From the NCBI RefSeq assembly GCF_000430665.1, contig NZ_AUML01000006.1, positions 1 to 64,000 of the forward strand: 64,000 nt of DNA, written 5' to 3'. The notes beneath the pieces were generated by a model. The model saw nothing but the letters and a program-made list of their open reading frames with translations, made no database searches and was not told where the DNA came from. Positions 18,725 through 27,515 of the stretch are shown in pieces (the first letter of the stretch is position 1; each line of letters begins with the position of its first letter). The translations under genes and the position numbers were made by a program. The stretch is from Aquimarina muelleri DSM 19832. GTDB taxonomy: Bacteria > Bacteroidota > Bacteroidia > Flavobacteriales > Flavobacteriaceae.

Positions 18725-19489
18725 ATGATTAGAGTTGTAATTCTTGGTGCAGGAAATGTAGCTAAACATTTATATAGTGCTTTTTTTCATCAAAAGCATA
18801 TAGAGATTATACAATGTTACAACCGTAAAAATCTACAACTACATCCAGATCAAAAAAAAGAAACTATTATAAAAGATATTCGTTTATTAAAAGATGCAGA
18901 TATTTATGTTTTGGCTGTTAGTGATGATGCTATCGAAAAAGTTTCTAGCATATTTCCATTTAAAAATAAATTAGTAGTTCATACCTCTGGTAGTTCTCCC
19001 ATGGGTATAATTAACAATAAAAACAAAAAAGGAGTCTTTTATCCCCTACAAACATTTAGTAAAGATAAAATTGTAAATTTTACTACTATTCCTATTTGTA
19101 TCGAGGCAGAAAACCAAATAGATTTAGAAATATTACGTAAACTAGCTAGTTCTCTTTCTAATAAAGTTTATACAATTTCTTCAGAACAACGCAGTATACT
19201 ACATGTTTCTGCAGTTTTTGTAAATAATTTTACCAATTATTTATTTTCCATAGGAAGTGATATCTGTAACGAACATAGAGTTCCGTTTGAAATTCTACAT
19301 CCCTTAATACAAGAAACAGCTCAAAAAGCAATTAAAATGGATCCTAGTAACGCACAAACTGGACCTGCAATACGAAAAGATGTGAATACAATAGAAAGAC
19401 ATCTGGAAATATTAACAAATACTACACAACAAAACATATATACAACTTTAACAAAGGCTATACAATCTAAATATGGAAAAGAGTTATAA
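18725..19489 (+). CDS. Rossmann-fold / DUF2520 domain protein
   Basis: The 254-residue protein starts with a Rossmann nucleotide-binding motif (VVILGAGNVAKHL, residues 4-16) and has a helical C-terminal half with the DUF2520 pattern (LHVSAVFVNNFTNYLF). It resembles ketopantoate and pyrroline-5-carboxylate reductases, but its substrate is not known to me. It overlaps the next gene by 17 bases, so translation is likely coupled. A TAnnTTTG box directly precedes the ATG. Confidence 0.85.
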   Translation: MIRVVILGAGNVAKHLYSAFFHQKHIEIIQCYNRKNLQLHPDQKKETIIKDIRLLKDADIYVLAVSDDAIEKVSSIFPFKNKLVVHTSGSSPMGIINNKNKKGVFYPLQTFSKDKIVNFTTIPICIEAENQIDLEILRKLASSLSNKVYTISSEQRSILHVSAVFVNNFTNYLFSIGSDICNEHRVPFEILHPLIQETAQKAIKMDPSNAQTGPAIRKDVNTIERHLEILTNTTQQNIYTTLTKAIQSKYGKEL

Positions 19490-19997
19490 AGAATACTTAC
19501 AACACATTACTACTTTTATCTTTGATGTAGATGGTGTACTTACAGACGGTACTGTTATTATTAATACCGATGGTGAATTGCTAAGAACGATGAACATTAA
19601 AGACGGATATGCACTTAAGGCTGCGGTAGAGCAAGGATATAATGTATGTATCATTTCTGGAGGTAAAAACGAAGGGGTTCGCCAAAGATTAAAAGGATTA
19701 GGTATAAAAAACATCTATCTAGGTGCACATCAAAAAGTAGATCAACTAAAAGAATATCTGGATACAAATTCTATTAAGCTAGAAAATGTTTTATATATGG
19801 GAGATGATATACCTGATCTACCAGTTATGAAAATGGTAGGATTACCTACTTGTCCACAAGATGCTGTTGCAGAAGTTAGAGAGATTTCTAAGTATATATC
19901 CTTTAAAAAAGGTGGAAAAGGATCGGTAAGAGATGTTATTGAGCAAGTTCTTAAAGTACAAGGAAAATGGATATTAGATTATGATGCTAAAGCTTAA
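19473..19997 (+). CDS. KdsC-like HAD phosphatase (Kdo-8-phosphate phosphatase type)
   Basis: The 174-residue protein has the HAD nucleophile motif FDVDGVLTDG (residues 14-23) and the metal-binding motif MGDDIPDLPVM (about 108-118). It has no cap domain, as in the KdsC/C0 class, which forms tetramers. The probable reaction is removal of phosphate from Kdo-8-phosphate in lipid A core synthesis, though NagD- or CMP-sugar-related activities cannot be excluded by eye. It overlaps the DUF2520 gene by 17 bases and is followed by rdgB after 21 bases. Confidence 0.8.
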   Translation: MEKSYKEYLQHITTFIFDVDGVLTDGTVIINTDGELLRTMNIKDGYALKAAVEQGYNVCIISGGKNEGVRQRLKGLGIKNIYLGAHQKVDQLKEYLDTNSIKLENVLYMGDDIPDLPVMKMVGLPTCPQDAVAEVREISKYISFKKGGKGSVRDVIEQVLKVQGKWILDYDAKA

Positions 19998-20018
19998 TGT
20001 GTTTTAAATCAAAAACAA

Positions 20019-20588
20019 ATGAAATTAGTATTTGCTACCAATAATCCTAATAAAATAAAGGAAGTTCAAGCTATGTTAGCTTCTAATATTCAAATAGTAA
20101 GTCTTCAAGAAATTGGATGTAACGAAGATATTCCTGAAACTTCTCCTACGATAGAGGGTAATGCTATACAAAAAGCAAAATATATAAAAGAAAACTATGG
20201 CTACGATTGTTTTGCAGATGATACGGGTCTGGAAGTCGAAATATTAGATGGAGAACCAGGAGTTTATTCTGCAAGATATGCAGGAGAAACAAAAGATGCT
20301 AATGCTAATATGGACAAGCTTTTAAAGAAATTAGAAACTGAAAGTAATCGAAAAGCTAGATTTAAAACTGTAATAGCTTTAGTTATAAACGATGAATTAA
20401 ATACCTTTACTGGTATTTGTTCTGGTAGTATTACCAAAAATAAAAAGGGAAAAGATGGATTTGGATACGATCCTATATTCCTACCAAATGAGTACACAAA
20501 AACATTTGCAGAATTACCTCTCGCCGAAAAAAATAAAATTGGCCACCGAGGTAAAGCAATGCAACAATTAATCAATTATTTTAAATAA
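20019..20588 (+). CDS. rdgB: RdgB/HAM1-type non-canonical purine NTP pyrophosphatase
   Basis: The 189-residue protein has the family signatures: FATNNPNKIKEV (4-15), the catalytic FADDTGLEV (about 67-75), SARYAGE, GFGYDPIF (about 147-154) and HRGKAM near the end. The enzyme removes dITP, XTP and similar damaged nucleotides from the pool by hydrolysing them to monophosphates and pyrophosphate. Length is normal. It is the last gene of the three-gene rightward operon beginning at 18725. Confidence 0.93.
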   Translation: MKLVFATNNPNKIKEVQAMLASNIQIVSLQEIGCNEDIPETSPTIEGNAIQKAKYIKENYGYDCFADDTGLEVEILDGEPGVYSARYAGETKDANANMDKLLKKLETESNRKARFKTVIALVINDELNTFTGICSGSITKNKKGKDGFGYDPIFLPNEYTKTFAELPLAEKNKIGHRGKAMQQLINYFK

Positions 20589-20827
20589 CCATTCTACATC
20601 ATGAAAAGTTAACCTCTCTCTTTACTACACCGTAAATAGACAGTTACCATAAATTATATATTTATAAGGCACTAAAATGATGAGGGTTATAGTTATACTA
20701 CATACAAAAAAATCAATATTCACACTAAAAAATCTTTAAAAAATAGTTCTAATCCTTTAGATAATTTATTCTTTACCTTATTAGTCTCTGACTAATTTCT
20801 ACATAAAAATTCAATATTATTATTTTA

Positions 20828-20934
20828 ACAAAAAAGCCTCTTGGGGTATGAGGCTTAGGGTTTGAAATTAAATAGGGGTAAAAATGTTAATTTTAGTTCA
20901 ATGGGTAATCAATATTTGTCTATATTTTTTTGTA
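20828..20934 (-). ncRNA. Candidate small RNA 1 (leftward)
   Basis: On the minus strand a TACTTTTG box (20947-20940, TAnnTTTG type) is followed about 100 bases on by a stem AAGCCTC/GAGGCTT (20856-20834) and a run of six T residues. This defines a transcript of about 105 bases. No -33 element is obvious. The 3' part, with ACCCCTATTTAATTTC then AACCCTAAGCCTC, resembles the 3' part of candidate 2. There is no leftward gene downstream, so it is not a leader. Confidence 0.3.
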
Positions 20935-21060
20935 CACTTCAAAAGTATGGATATATCATTATAATCTTACAGTACAGTATATCAAATATTCTAATATCAT
21001 CGACAAAAAACAAATAAATCAGATGAAGGTTAGATTTTAAAAAATAAAAAAGCTATAAAT

Positions 21061-21174
21061 AAAAAAGCCTCATAGATATGAGGCTTATTAGGTTAAAATA
21101 ATTTTTTATTGGGACAAAAAAAGTCGCAAAATAATTAAATAAAAATTCCAATTTTTCTCTTACTTTTTCTTTAC
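21061..21174 (-). ncRNA. Candidate small RNA 2 (leftward)
   Basis: On the minus strand a TATATTTG box (21187-21180) is followed by a transcript of about 113 bases ending in the stem AAGCCTCATA/TATGAGGCTT (21086-21065) and a run of six T residues. The length, terminator and pre-terminator sequence (GTCCCAATAAAA, then AACCTAATAAGCCTC) resemble candidate 1, suggesting a tandem pair. There is no expression evidence. Confidence 0.3.
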
Positions 21175-21413
21175 TGCAACAAATATAAAAGCTCTATTAA
21201 ATTTCATATTAAAATACATATATAACAAAATAAAATATTCGACAAAAAACATAAAAAAACGTCAAAAAGAAAAACAACTAATAAAACAATATTTTTCAAG
21301 ACTACTTATCTTTCTTTAAATTACAAAGAAATCAATTAAACTCAATCAAGATTTTGCATAACTTTTATTAATATCGTAACATTACATTTATAAAATTATG
21401 CATTCAATCATAT

Positions 21414-22898
21414 ATGAAAAGTCAAAATATCACACCAAAAAAACCTCAAAACGAAAATATTATTGAAAATAAAGAATTAAACATCTGGGAAGCATTATTA
21501 CCTGTAATAGTCTTGGTTGGAATGTTGTTTTATAATGTGACATATGCTTTTGGTGATGATGCATTAAGTGGAAGTAATCAATTTATTTTATTATTAGGTG
21601 CTGCAGTAGCTGCTATAGTAGGTTTCTTTAATAAGGTTTCGTATAAACAAATGATGGAAGAAGTTGCCAGAAATGTAAAATCTACAACAGGAGCTTTATT
21701 AATCTTATTAATGGTAGGGTCTCTTGCCGGAACTTGGTTAATTAGCGGTATCATTCCAACAATGATTTATTATGGTTTACAAATTCTTAACCCAACTATT
21801 TTTTTAGCTGCTTGTGTAGTTATTTGTGCAATTATATCCATTGCAACTGGTAGTTCATGGACTACTTCTGCAACAGTCGGTATTGCACTTATAGGGATTG
21901 GAGATACTTTGGGTATTTCTTTAGGAATGACAGCTGGAGCTGTTATTTCGGGTGCTTATTTTGGAGATAAAATGTCTCCGCTATCTGATACTACAAATCT
22001 TGCTCCGGCAATGGCAGGTGGAGAATTGTTTTCTCATATAAAATATATGACATACACTACAGTTCCTACCATTACTGTTACTTTACTCTTCTTTATAATT
22101 ATAGGATTTACTATAGATACAACTGGAGCTCCCCAAATAAGCGAGCAATTAAATGCGATTAATACTGCTTTTAATATTTCTCCTTGGCTTTTCATTGTTC
22201 CTATTTTAGTAATTGGACTTATTATAAAAAAGACACCTCCATTAATTGCACTATTAGCAGGAACACTTCTTGGTGGTATTGCTGCTATCATAGCACAGCC
22301 AGAAGTTGTTATAAAAATTGCAGAAAGTACAGAATTAACTTTTAATTCTGCATACATTGGTGTTATGAAAGCAATGACAGTAGATACTGCTGTAGAAACC
22401 ACAAACGCACAACTTAATGATTTATTTTCTTCAGGTGGTATGTCTGGTATGCTGGGTACTATCTGGCTTATTGTATGTGCAATGGTTTTTGGAGGTGTTA
22501 TGGATGCAATAGGAGCTTTAGCCAGAATTAGTAAAGCTCTATTAAGTTTATTTGACTCTGTTTTTGGGCTTTTTGCTAGTACAGTTATTAGTTGTTTAAC
22601 TTTAAACGTTACGGCATCTGATCAATATCTGGCAATTGTTGTACCTGGTAGAATGTATGCAAAAGCTTTTAAGGATAAAGGATTAGCTCCAGAAAATCTT
22701 AGTCGTACTCTTGAAGATTCAGGGACAGTTACTTCTGTTTTAATACCCTGGAATACTTGTGGAGCATACCAAAGTGGTGTACTTGGAGTACCTGTAGCTG
22801 ATTATGCAGTCTATGCCATGTTTAATTGGTTAAGTCCTTTTGTTACCTTAATTTTTGCCGCATTTAAAATAAAAATAAAACAATTAGCACAAGACTAA
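21414..22898 (+). CDS. nhaC: NhaC-family Na+/H+ antiporter
   Basis: The 494-residue protein has about 11-12 membrane helices and the NhaC-type motifs GSSWTTSATVGIALIG (about 145-160) and GAYFGDKMSPLSDTTNLA (about 180-197), where the acidic and polar residues form the ion site. It probably exchanges Na+ for H+ across the inner membrane, as expected for a marine bacterium. It is monocistronic, ending in a strong terminator at 22918. An upstream ATG at 21399 is out of frame. Confidence 0.9.
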   Translation: MKSQNITPKKPQNENIIENKELNIWEALLPVIVLVGMLFYNVTYAFGDDALSGSNQFILLLGAAVAAIVGFFNKVSYKQMMEEVARNVKSTTGALLILLMVGSLAGTWLISGIIPTMIYYGLQILNPTIFLAACVVICAIISIATGSSWTTSATVGIALIGIGDTLGISLGMTAGAVISGAYFGDKMSPLSDTTNLAPAMAGGELFSHIKYMTYTTVPTITVTLLFFIIIGFTIDTTGAPQISEQLNAINTAFNISPWLFIVPILVIGLIIKKTPPLIALLAGTLLGGIAAIIAQPEVVIKIAESTELTFNSAYIGVMKAMTVDTAVETTNAQLNDLFSSGGMSGMLGTIWLIVCAMVFGGVMDAIGALARISKALLSLFDSVFGLFASTVISCLTLNVTASDQYLAIVVPGRMYAKAFKDKGLAPENLSRTLEDSGTVTSVLIPWNTCGAYQSGVLGVPVADYAVYAMFNWLSPFVTLIFAAFKIKIKQLAQD

Positions 22899-22917
22899 TT
22901 GTAACCAAAAGAATTTT

Positions 22918-22966
22918 AAAAAGTAAAAGCACATGAACTAACCTTCATGTGCTTTTACTTTTTATA
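22918..22966 (+). terminator. Rho-independent terminator after nhaC
   Basis: A perfect 20-base-pair stem (22918-22937 with 22944-22963) encloses a six-base loop CTAACC. The 3' arm ends in TTTTACTTTTT, giving the T-rich tail. The 5' arm begins with an A-run, so it could also work leftward. Confidence 0.88.
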
Positions 22967-23141
22967 TATAGTAGTAAAAATTTATATAAATACGTAAACC
23001 AATAACTAATTAAATTCGGATTACATATCATAACAAATAAACATATAGAATTCTGTTCGATATTTAACAAAAAATATACATAACCCTTAATATTTATGAA
23101 TTATTTAATGAATTTTTGAAGCTTAACATAAACTTAATAGT

Positions 23142-24374
23142 ATGAAAACAATTCAAAAATCAATTCGTTTTAAAATGATTCCAATACTAGTTGGAACCGT
23201 ATTTTTTTTCAATTCTTGCTCTACAGAAGAATTTTCTGAAGAAGTACCTGTAGATACCTCATCCGTGGAATTAGGTCCTGATCAAGCAGTTCCTAACAGT
23301 TATATTGTTCTTTTTAAAGAAGATGGTAAACTAAAAAGTAATAAACAGCAAGTAAGCCAAAAATCATCTAGTATTTTATCCCAGTACAAAATTGCTTCTA
23401 ATAAAATGAAATTCGTTTATGAAACTGCAATCCAAGGATTTAGTATAAATGATATTACAGAAAAAGAAGCTCAATTATTAAGAAATGATCCTGATATCGA
23501 AGCAGTAGAACCTAATTACATTCATAAATTAAATGTTACTGTAGAACAAGGAGATATGCCACCAGCAAACTCTAACAAGGCAACAACTTCTGGATATTTT
23601 GAAGCTGGTGGTGATTATGTAGACTGGGGAGTTGCAAGAGTAGGTGGATACACGTATTCTACCGATAAAACAGCCTGGATTTTGGATAGTGGTGTATATG
23701 CACATCCAGATCTTAATATTGACTATACTCGTAGTACTACTTTTGTAGATAACAACTGGGGAGACAGAAACGGACATGGTACGCATGTTGCAGGAATAAT
23801 AGGTGCAATGCATAACGGAGACGGTCTAGTTGGAGTTGCTCCTGGAGCAAAAATTGTTGCTGTAAAAGTATTAACTGATAGTGGATCAGGAACACAAGCA
23901 CAAATCATCGCCGGAATAAATTATGTTGCTAAAAATGCTAAATATGGTGATGTATGGAACTACAGTATTGGTTTTACTAACAGAACAATTAGTGTAGCTT
24001 ATGAAACTGCTTTTAAAAGCTTAGCCAAGGTAACATTTGGTGCTATGGCTGCAGGTAACAGTAATGATGATGTACAATACTATTCTCCACAAAGAGAATA
24101 TATAACAAATGCCTGGGTAGTTGGTAATATGACTTCTTCTGATGCAGCTGCATCTGGTTCAAATTATGGAGATAATGTACATGCATGGGCTCCGGGAACA
24201 GGAATCTGGTCTTGTGGTATAGGAGGAACAGAATTTGCAAAGAAATCAGGTACTTCGATGGCATCACCTTATGTTGCAGGTATATTACTTGTTAAAGGTG
24301 ATGGAAAAATAATTACTGACGGTACTGTTTCTAAAGGAGGATATAGCGCTTCTATAGCAGTTGTAAAAAAATAA
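23142..24374 (+). CDS. Subtilisin-family (S8) serine protease, lipoprotein
   Basis: The 410-residue protein has a lipoprotein signal (FFFNSC, lipidated Cys26), an I9-type propeptide (about 52-128) and a catalytic domain. The triad is clear: Asp182 in AWILDSG, His212 in NGHGTHVAG and Ser372 in SGTSMASP, with oxyanion Asn306 in AAGNSN. It resembles proteinase K-type subtilases. The C-terminus ends 38 residues after the catalytic Ser, rather short, and there is no type IX secretion C-terminal domain. It is probably anchored to the outer membrane or cell surface. Confidence 0.92.
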   Translation: MKTIQKSIRFKMIPILVGTVFFFNSCSTEEFSEEVPVDTSSVELGPDQAVPNSYIVLFKEDGKLKSNKQQVSQKSSSILSQYKIASNKMKFVYETAIQGFSINDITEKEAQLLRNDPDIEAVEPNYIHKLNVTVEQGDMPPANSNKATTSGYFEAGGDYVDWGVARVGGYTYSTDKTAWILDSGVYAHPDLNIDYTRSTTFVDNNWGDRNGHGTHVAGIIGAMHNGDGLVGVAPGAKIVAVKVLTDSGSGTQAQIIAGINYVAKNAKYGDVWNYSIGFTNRTISVAYETAFKSLAKVTFGAMAAGNSNDDVQYYSPQREYITNAWVVGNMTSSDAAASGSNYGDNVHAWAPGTGIWSCGIGGTEFAKKSGTSMASPYVAGILLVKGDGKIITDGTVSKGGYSASIAVVKK

Positions 24375-24523
24375 AACACCCTAAATTATTTATTACATAA
24401 AAGAAGTTTCTGTAAATAACACTAAAGCTAAAGGCTTTTCGAAAAGAATAGTGTTAAGAAATAATCTTAACCATCAAAATAAATAATTATATAAGTATAA
24501 AATTGGTTATTTTTATAATTACT

Positions 24524-24557
24524 AAAGGCTGTTTGAAATTGTATCAAACAGCCTTTT
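24524..24557 (+). terminator. Rho-independent terminator, copy 1
   Basis: AAAGGCTGTTTGA pairs with TCAAACAGCCTTT around a short loop (AATTGTA) and is followed by further T residues. It lies about 150 bases after the protease stop. Copy 2 is at 25026. Confidence 0.75.
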
Positions 24558-25025
24558 TCATCTATTCTCATTAGTAATCAGATACAATCTTCCAAAAAAA
24601 TCAAAAAAGTTATATTTTGTATTTATAAATTCGTCAAACTAAAAGACACATAACTTAAACTAATTTCTAAAGCGAACTGCGATCTTATATACCGAAATGC
24701 AAATATTAATTATTATAGAATCTTGTTCTATATTTTTATAACATATTGAACTCTTAACGTCTTAATCCCTTATTAAAATTTTATTTCCTAATCCTTTATC
24801 TCAAAAAGAAGATATATTTTCAGTAGTATGCCTTGCCAACATAAAAGTGATATTATCTTGAGATTATTGATTTATTTTATTTTTCTGATAGAAGAAATAA
24901 GCTTCTAATTCTATAATTGGTGTTTTTTTGCTGATTTAAAAGCTATAAGCTTTTCACAAACAAACACAAAGCCTATCCCTCCTATTTGAATAAAAATAAG
25001 AGATAATTTGACTTTCTGTAATTAC

Positions 25026-25063
25026 AAAAGGCTGTTTGAAATTGTATCCAACAGCCTTTTTTT
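25026..25063. terminator. Rho-independent terminator, copy 2 (bidirectional)
   Basis: AAAAGGCTGTTTGAAATTG, then TATCCAACAGCC and a seven-T run, nearly identical to copy 1 about 500 bases earlier. The A-run on the 5' side means it can also end the leftward OsmC operon, whose last stop is at 25103. Confidence 0.75.
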
Positions 25064-25102
25064 AATCACCATAAATAAATTGGTAATTCTTAACTAAACA
25101 AA

Positions 25103-25657
25103 CTAATTTTTTACAGTAGAGTTAACTACCAAACTAGAAACCATTTTTACTTTATTGGCTACAGTTGCATAATTTGGAGAAAATTGAATAACCAGATCTG
25201 CTATTTCTTTAAACTGCTCTTCAGTACCATTCCCTTCTACAGTAAAACAATACTCTACTGTATCATATCCTACAGGAGATGTTTCATTTATACCTAAAAA
25301 CCCTTGTAAATCTAATGTTGATTTTATTTCTAAAGAAACTCCTTCTAGCTCTATTCCTTTTGTAGATGCCATAGCAACAAAAGTAACCATCATACATCCT
25401 GAAAGACCTCCTAATAGATAACATTGTGGAGTTGGAGCAGAATGTTCTCCTAATAACTGATTTGGCTCATCGATAGTAAATGAAAAATCGTGAGGGATTT
25501 TTTCATCTCCTAATTGCAAAGCTTTAGTTTCTACTCCTACTTTTGTACCACCTAACCAAGTTGCCTTAATACCACCAGAATACATTCCGTTTTTTGAGTC
25601 CTGTTCTACTGTATTTTTATACGCTCCCAGAGCTTCTAAATTAATTCCGTTAATCAT
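25103..25657 (-). CDS. OsmC-family protein
   Basis: The 184-residue protein has the OsmC fold signature, including a Pro-rich turn followed by a helix with a conserved Cys (LLGGLSGCMM, Cys88); a second Cys lies at 79. OsmC/Ohr enzymes reduce organic peroxides with two cysteines far apart in sequence, whereas here the second, more distant Cys is not evident, so a YhfA-like role is as likely. It is the last gene of a leftward operon with the long PLP enzyme 26 bases upstream. Confidence 0.82.
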   Translation of the reverse strand: MINGINLEALGAYKNTVEQDSKNGMYSGGIKATWLGGTKVGVETKALQLGDEKIPHDFSFTIDEPNQLLGEHSAPTPQCYLLGGLSGCMMVTFVAMASTKGIELEGVSLEIKSTLDLQGFLGINETSPVGYDTVEYCFTVEGNGTEEQFKEIADLVIQFSPNYATVANKVKMVSSLVVNSTVKN

Positions 25658-25683
25658 AATGATAAAATTTAAGTTGTTATTAT

Positions 25684-27504
25684 TTAATTTAAGTATCCGT
25701 TTTCTATTAATTGCTTTTGTACATCCATATAAGTATCTGCATATAATTTATCTATTTCTTCTATAGACATAAATGCATCAGAGAATCCAGGCTTTTCTGG
25801 ATCAATCATTAATTTTACAGACTGGATAAAATGCTTAGCTAATTCTTTAGGATTTTCGTTACCTACAGATATTCTCATTGTTGTTTTATGAATTCCCGAT
25901 TTCAATAAAGCTTCTTGATCTAGTTCTGAATGTGAAGTAAATGCTGGACATAACAATGTTGTATTAATTTGTCCTAAACTTACTTGGAAACCAAAGGCTG
26001 GAGCCAAAGTATCAAAGAATTTTTTGAATGCCGAATCACTTACGCCTGACTTTTCAAAGTCAATGGTAAATAATGGAGCCGCTAACTGATATTTACTAAC
26101 TTTTTTCATAATCGCATTGTTAGGATTATTCTCTAAAGCATTACATATTACTGACATCTCTGGATTAGAGTTAAAGAATTTAGCCAACACTACTGTATTT
26201 ACACATTTTTGAGTCATTCTTAAATTCATTGTCTTCATTCCAGATAAAATCTCAAAAGCAGCATCTGCATTTAAGAAACCACCCTTAATGTAATATACAT
26301 TCCAGAATAATGACTCATCCCAGTTAATCCCATCAACTTTCTCACCTTTTGGCACAAACATCAAACTATTCTTTCCGATTATACCACCTGCAATAGCAGT
26401 ACCAGAACCAGTAATATCTTTTGTGTAACTATGGAATAAGAAATCTGGTCTACAATCCTCATCCTCTTGTTGTAATGGCTTAATTAAGAATGGAGTTGCT
26501 ACAGTACCATCTAGCATTACCATAGAACCATTTTGTTTAGAGTACTTACAAATTGCAGGAACATCTAACATATAACCATGAGGGTTACAAGGAGACTCAA
26601 TATATACATGTATTTTTTTACCGTTAGCTAGTTGATCTTTATAATCTATTTTAGCTTGATCCATTACAGGCTTAAAGTCTTCTAGTGTATATCCATCAAA
26701 CCAAACAACCTTAATATCCATCTTATTCTTTTTTGCAAAGAAATCTTCGATCAACTGGTAAGCTCCACCATAAATGTTTCTAGAAACAATCATAATATCT
26801 TGGTAGCTTAATACATTACATAATAACGCATCGATAGCTGCCATACCACTATTAAAGTTCCAAGCAGTATATTGATCTGCATATTTACCAGCCTCTAGGT
26901 GTACCATGTGCGTACCAAGAGCCATAGATGTAGGATTTAATGATCTTGAATAGATGTGGTGAATAGATTCTTTACCATTAAAAGCATCATCAATCCATTC
27001 TGTACAGGAATAATCGTAAGTAGAGGTACGAGCGATTACTGGTGTTGCAGAAAATAATGCTGCGATGTTATTAAATAAAGGCATTGGGCCTTTTGCGTTT
27101 AGAGTAGCATCAGACTGCTCTAATGATTGATACGTTTGCTTTAATGGAGTTTGTAACGTTTCTAAAACTTTAGCAATCTGAAAAGACATAAAACGTTTTG
27201 CATTAAAATATGCAACTTTCTCACTAGCGTCTAATCTACCAACAGTATCAGCTGTAATTTCTTTTAGCTTAGAGATATCTGCTTGTGCAGTATAAATATC
27301 TATAGCGGCTTTTTTTAATGTTTCTCCGTAAGCACTATTTGGATCTATATCAAAATATGCTAACTGCTCTGCAGCTAATTCTTCTATAGTTTTGCAAACT
27401 GTAGAATTTCTTTTTGGTGATAATACTTTGGCTACATCCATATTTACATTGCCTTTTGTAGTTTTGTCTTTTTTGATAATCTCTGCGTTTTCTATAGTGT
27501 TCAT
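25684..27504 (-). CDS. Long Cys/Met-metabolism-type PLP enzyme
   Basis: The 606-residue protein belongs to the PLP fold I trans-sulfuration group. The cofactor Lys362 lies in FHSYTKDITGSG, corresponding to HSATKYLGGH in ordinary members, and Asp332 in VMLDGTVATPF corresponds to the cofactor-contacting Asp of D-N-T-F-A-T-P. The C-terminal TMRISVGNE and SLGQINTTL segments fit. It is about 200 residues longer than gamma-lyases or gamma-synthases, with an extra N-terminal helical region (1-140) and C-terminal tail. A gamma- or beta-elimination or replacement reaction is expected; the substrate is open. It shares an operon with aldehyde and homoserine dehydrogenases. An alternative start is Met22. 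Confidence 0.8.
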   Translation of the reverse strand: MNTIENAEIIKKDKTTKGNVNMDVAKVLSPKRNSTVCKTIEELAAEQLAYFDIDPNSAYGETLKKAAIDIYTAQADISKLKEITADTVGRLDASEKVAYFNAKRFMSFQIAKVLETLQTPLKQTYQSLEQSDATLNAKGPMPLFNNIAALFSATPVIARTSTYDYSCTEWIDDAFNGKESIHHIYSRSLNPTSMALGTHMVHLEAGKYADQYTAWNFNSGMAAIDALLCNVLSYQDIMIVSRNIYGGAYQLIEDFFAKKNKMDIKVVWFDGYTLEDFKPVMDQAKIDYKDQLANGKKIHVYIESPCNPHGYMLDVPAICKYSKQNGSMVMLDGTVATPFLIKPLQQEDEDCRPDFLFHSYTKDITGSGTAIAGGIIGKNSLMFVPKGEKVDGINWDESLFWNVYYIKGGFLNADAAFEILSGMKTMNLRMTQKCVNTVVLAKFFNSNPEMSVICNALENNPNNAIMKKVSKYQLAAPLFTIDFEKSGVSDSAFKKFFDTLAPAFGFQVSLGQINTTLLCPAFTSHSELDQEALLKSGIHKTTMRISVGNENPKELAKHFIQSVKLMIDPEKPGFSDAFMSIEEIDKLYADTYMDVQKQLIENGYLN

Positions 27505-27515
27505 ATTTATATTTA

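Larger units (their letters stand above)
20589..21413. other. 825-base gene-free stretch with two candidate leftward small RNA units
   Basis: No protein gene is evident. The stretch is very AT-rich apart from two similar stem-loops (20834-20856 and 21065-21086), both preceded on the plus strand by an A-run, so they act as terminators for leftward transcripts. The remainder up to nhaC shows no recognisable structure. Confidence 0.6.
24375..25102. other. Gene-free stretch between convergent genes with a duplicated terminator
   Basis: No coding sequence is evident over about 730 bases. A stem-loop at 24524-24557 recurs almost unchanged at 25026-25063. A weaker inverted pair AACACTA/TAGTGTT lies near 24418-24455. 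The 460 bases between the two terminators show no start or ribosome-binding site and may be a decayed gene or the remains of a segmental duplication. Confidence 0.5.
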
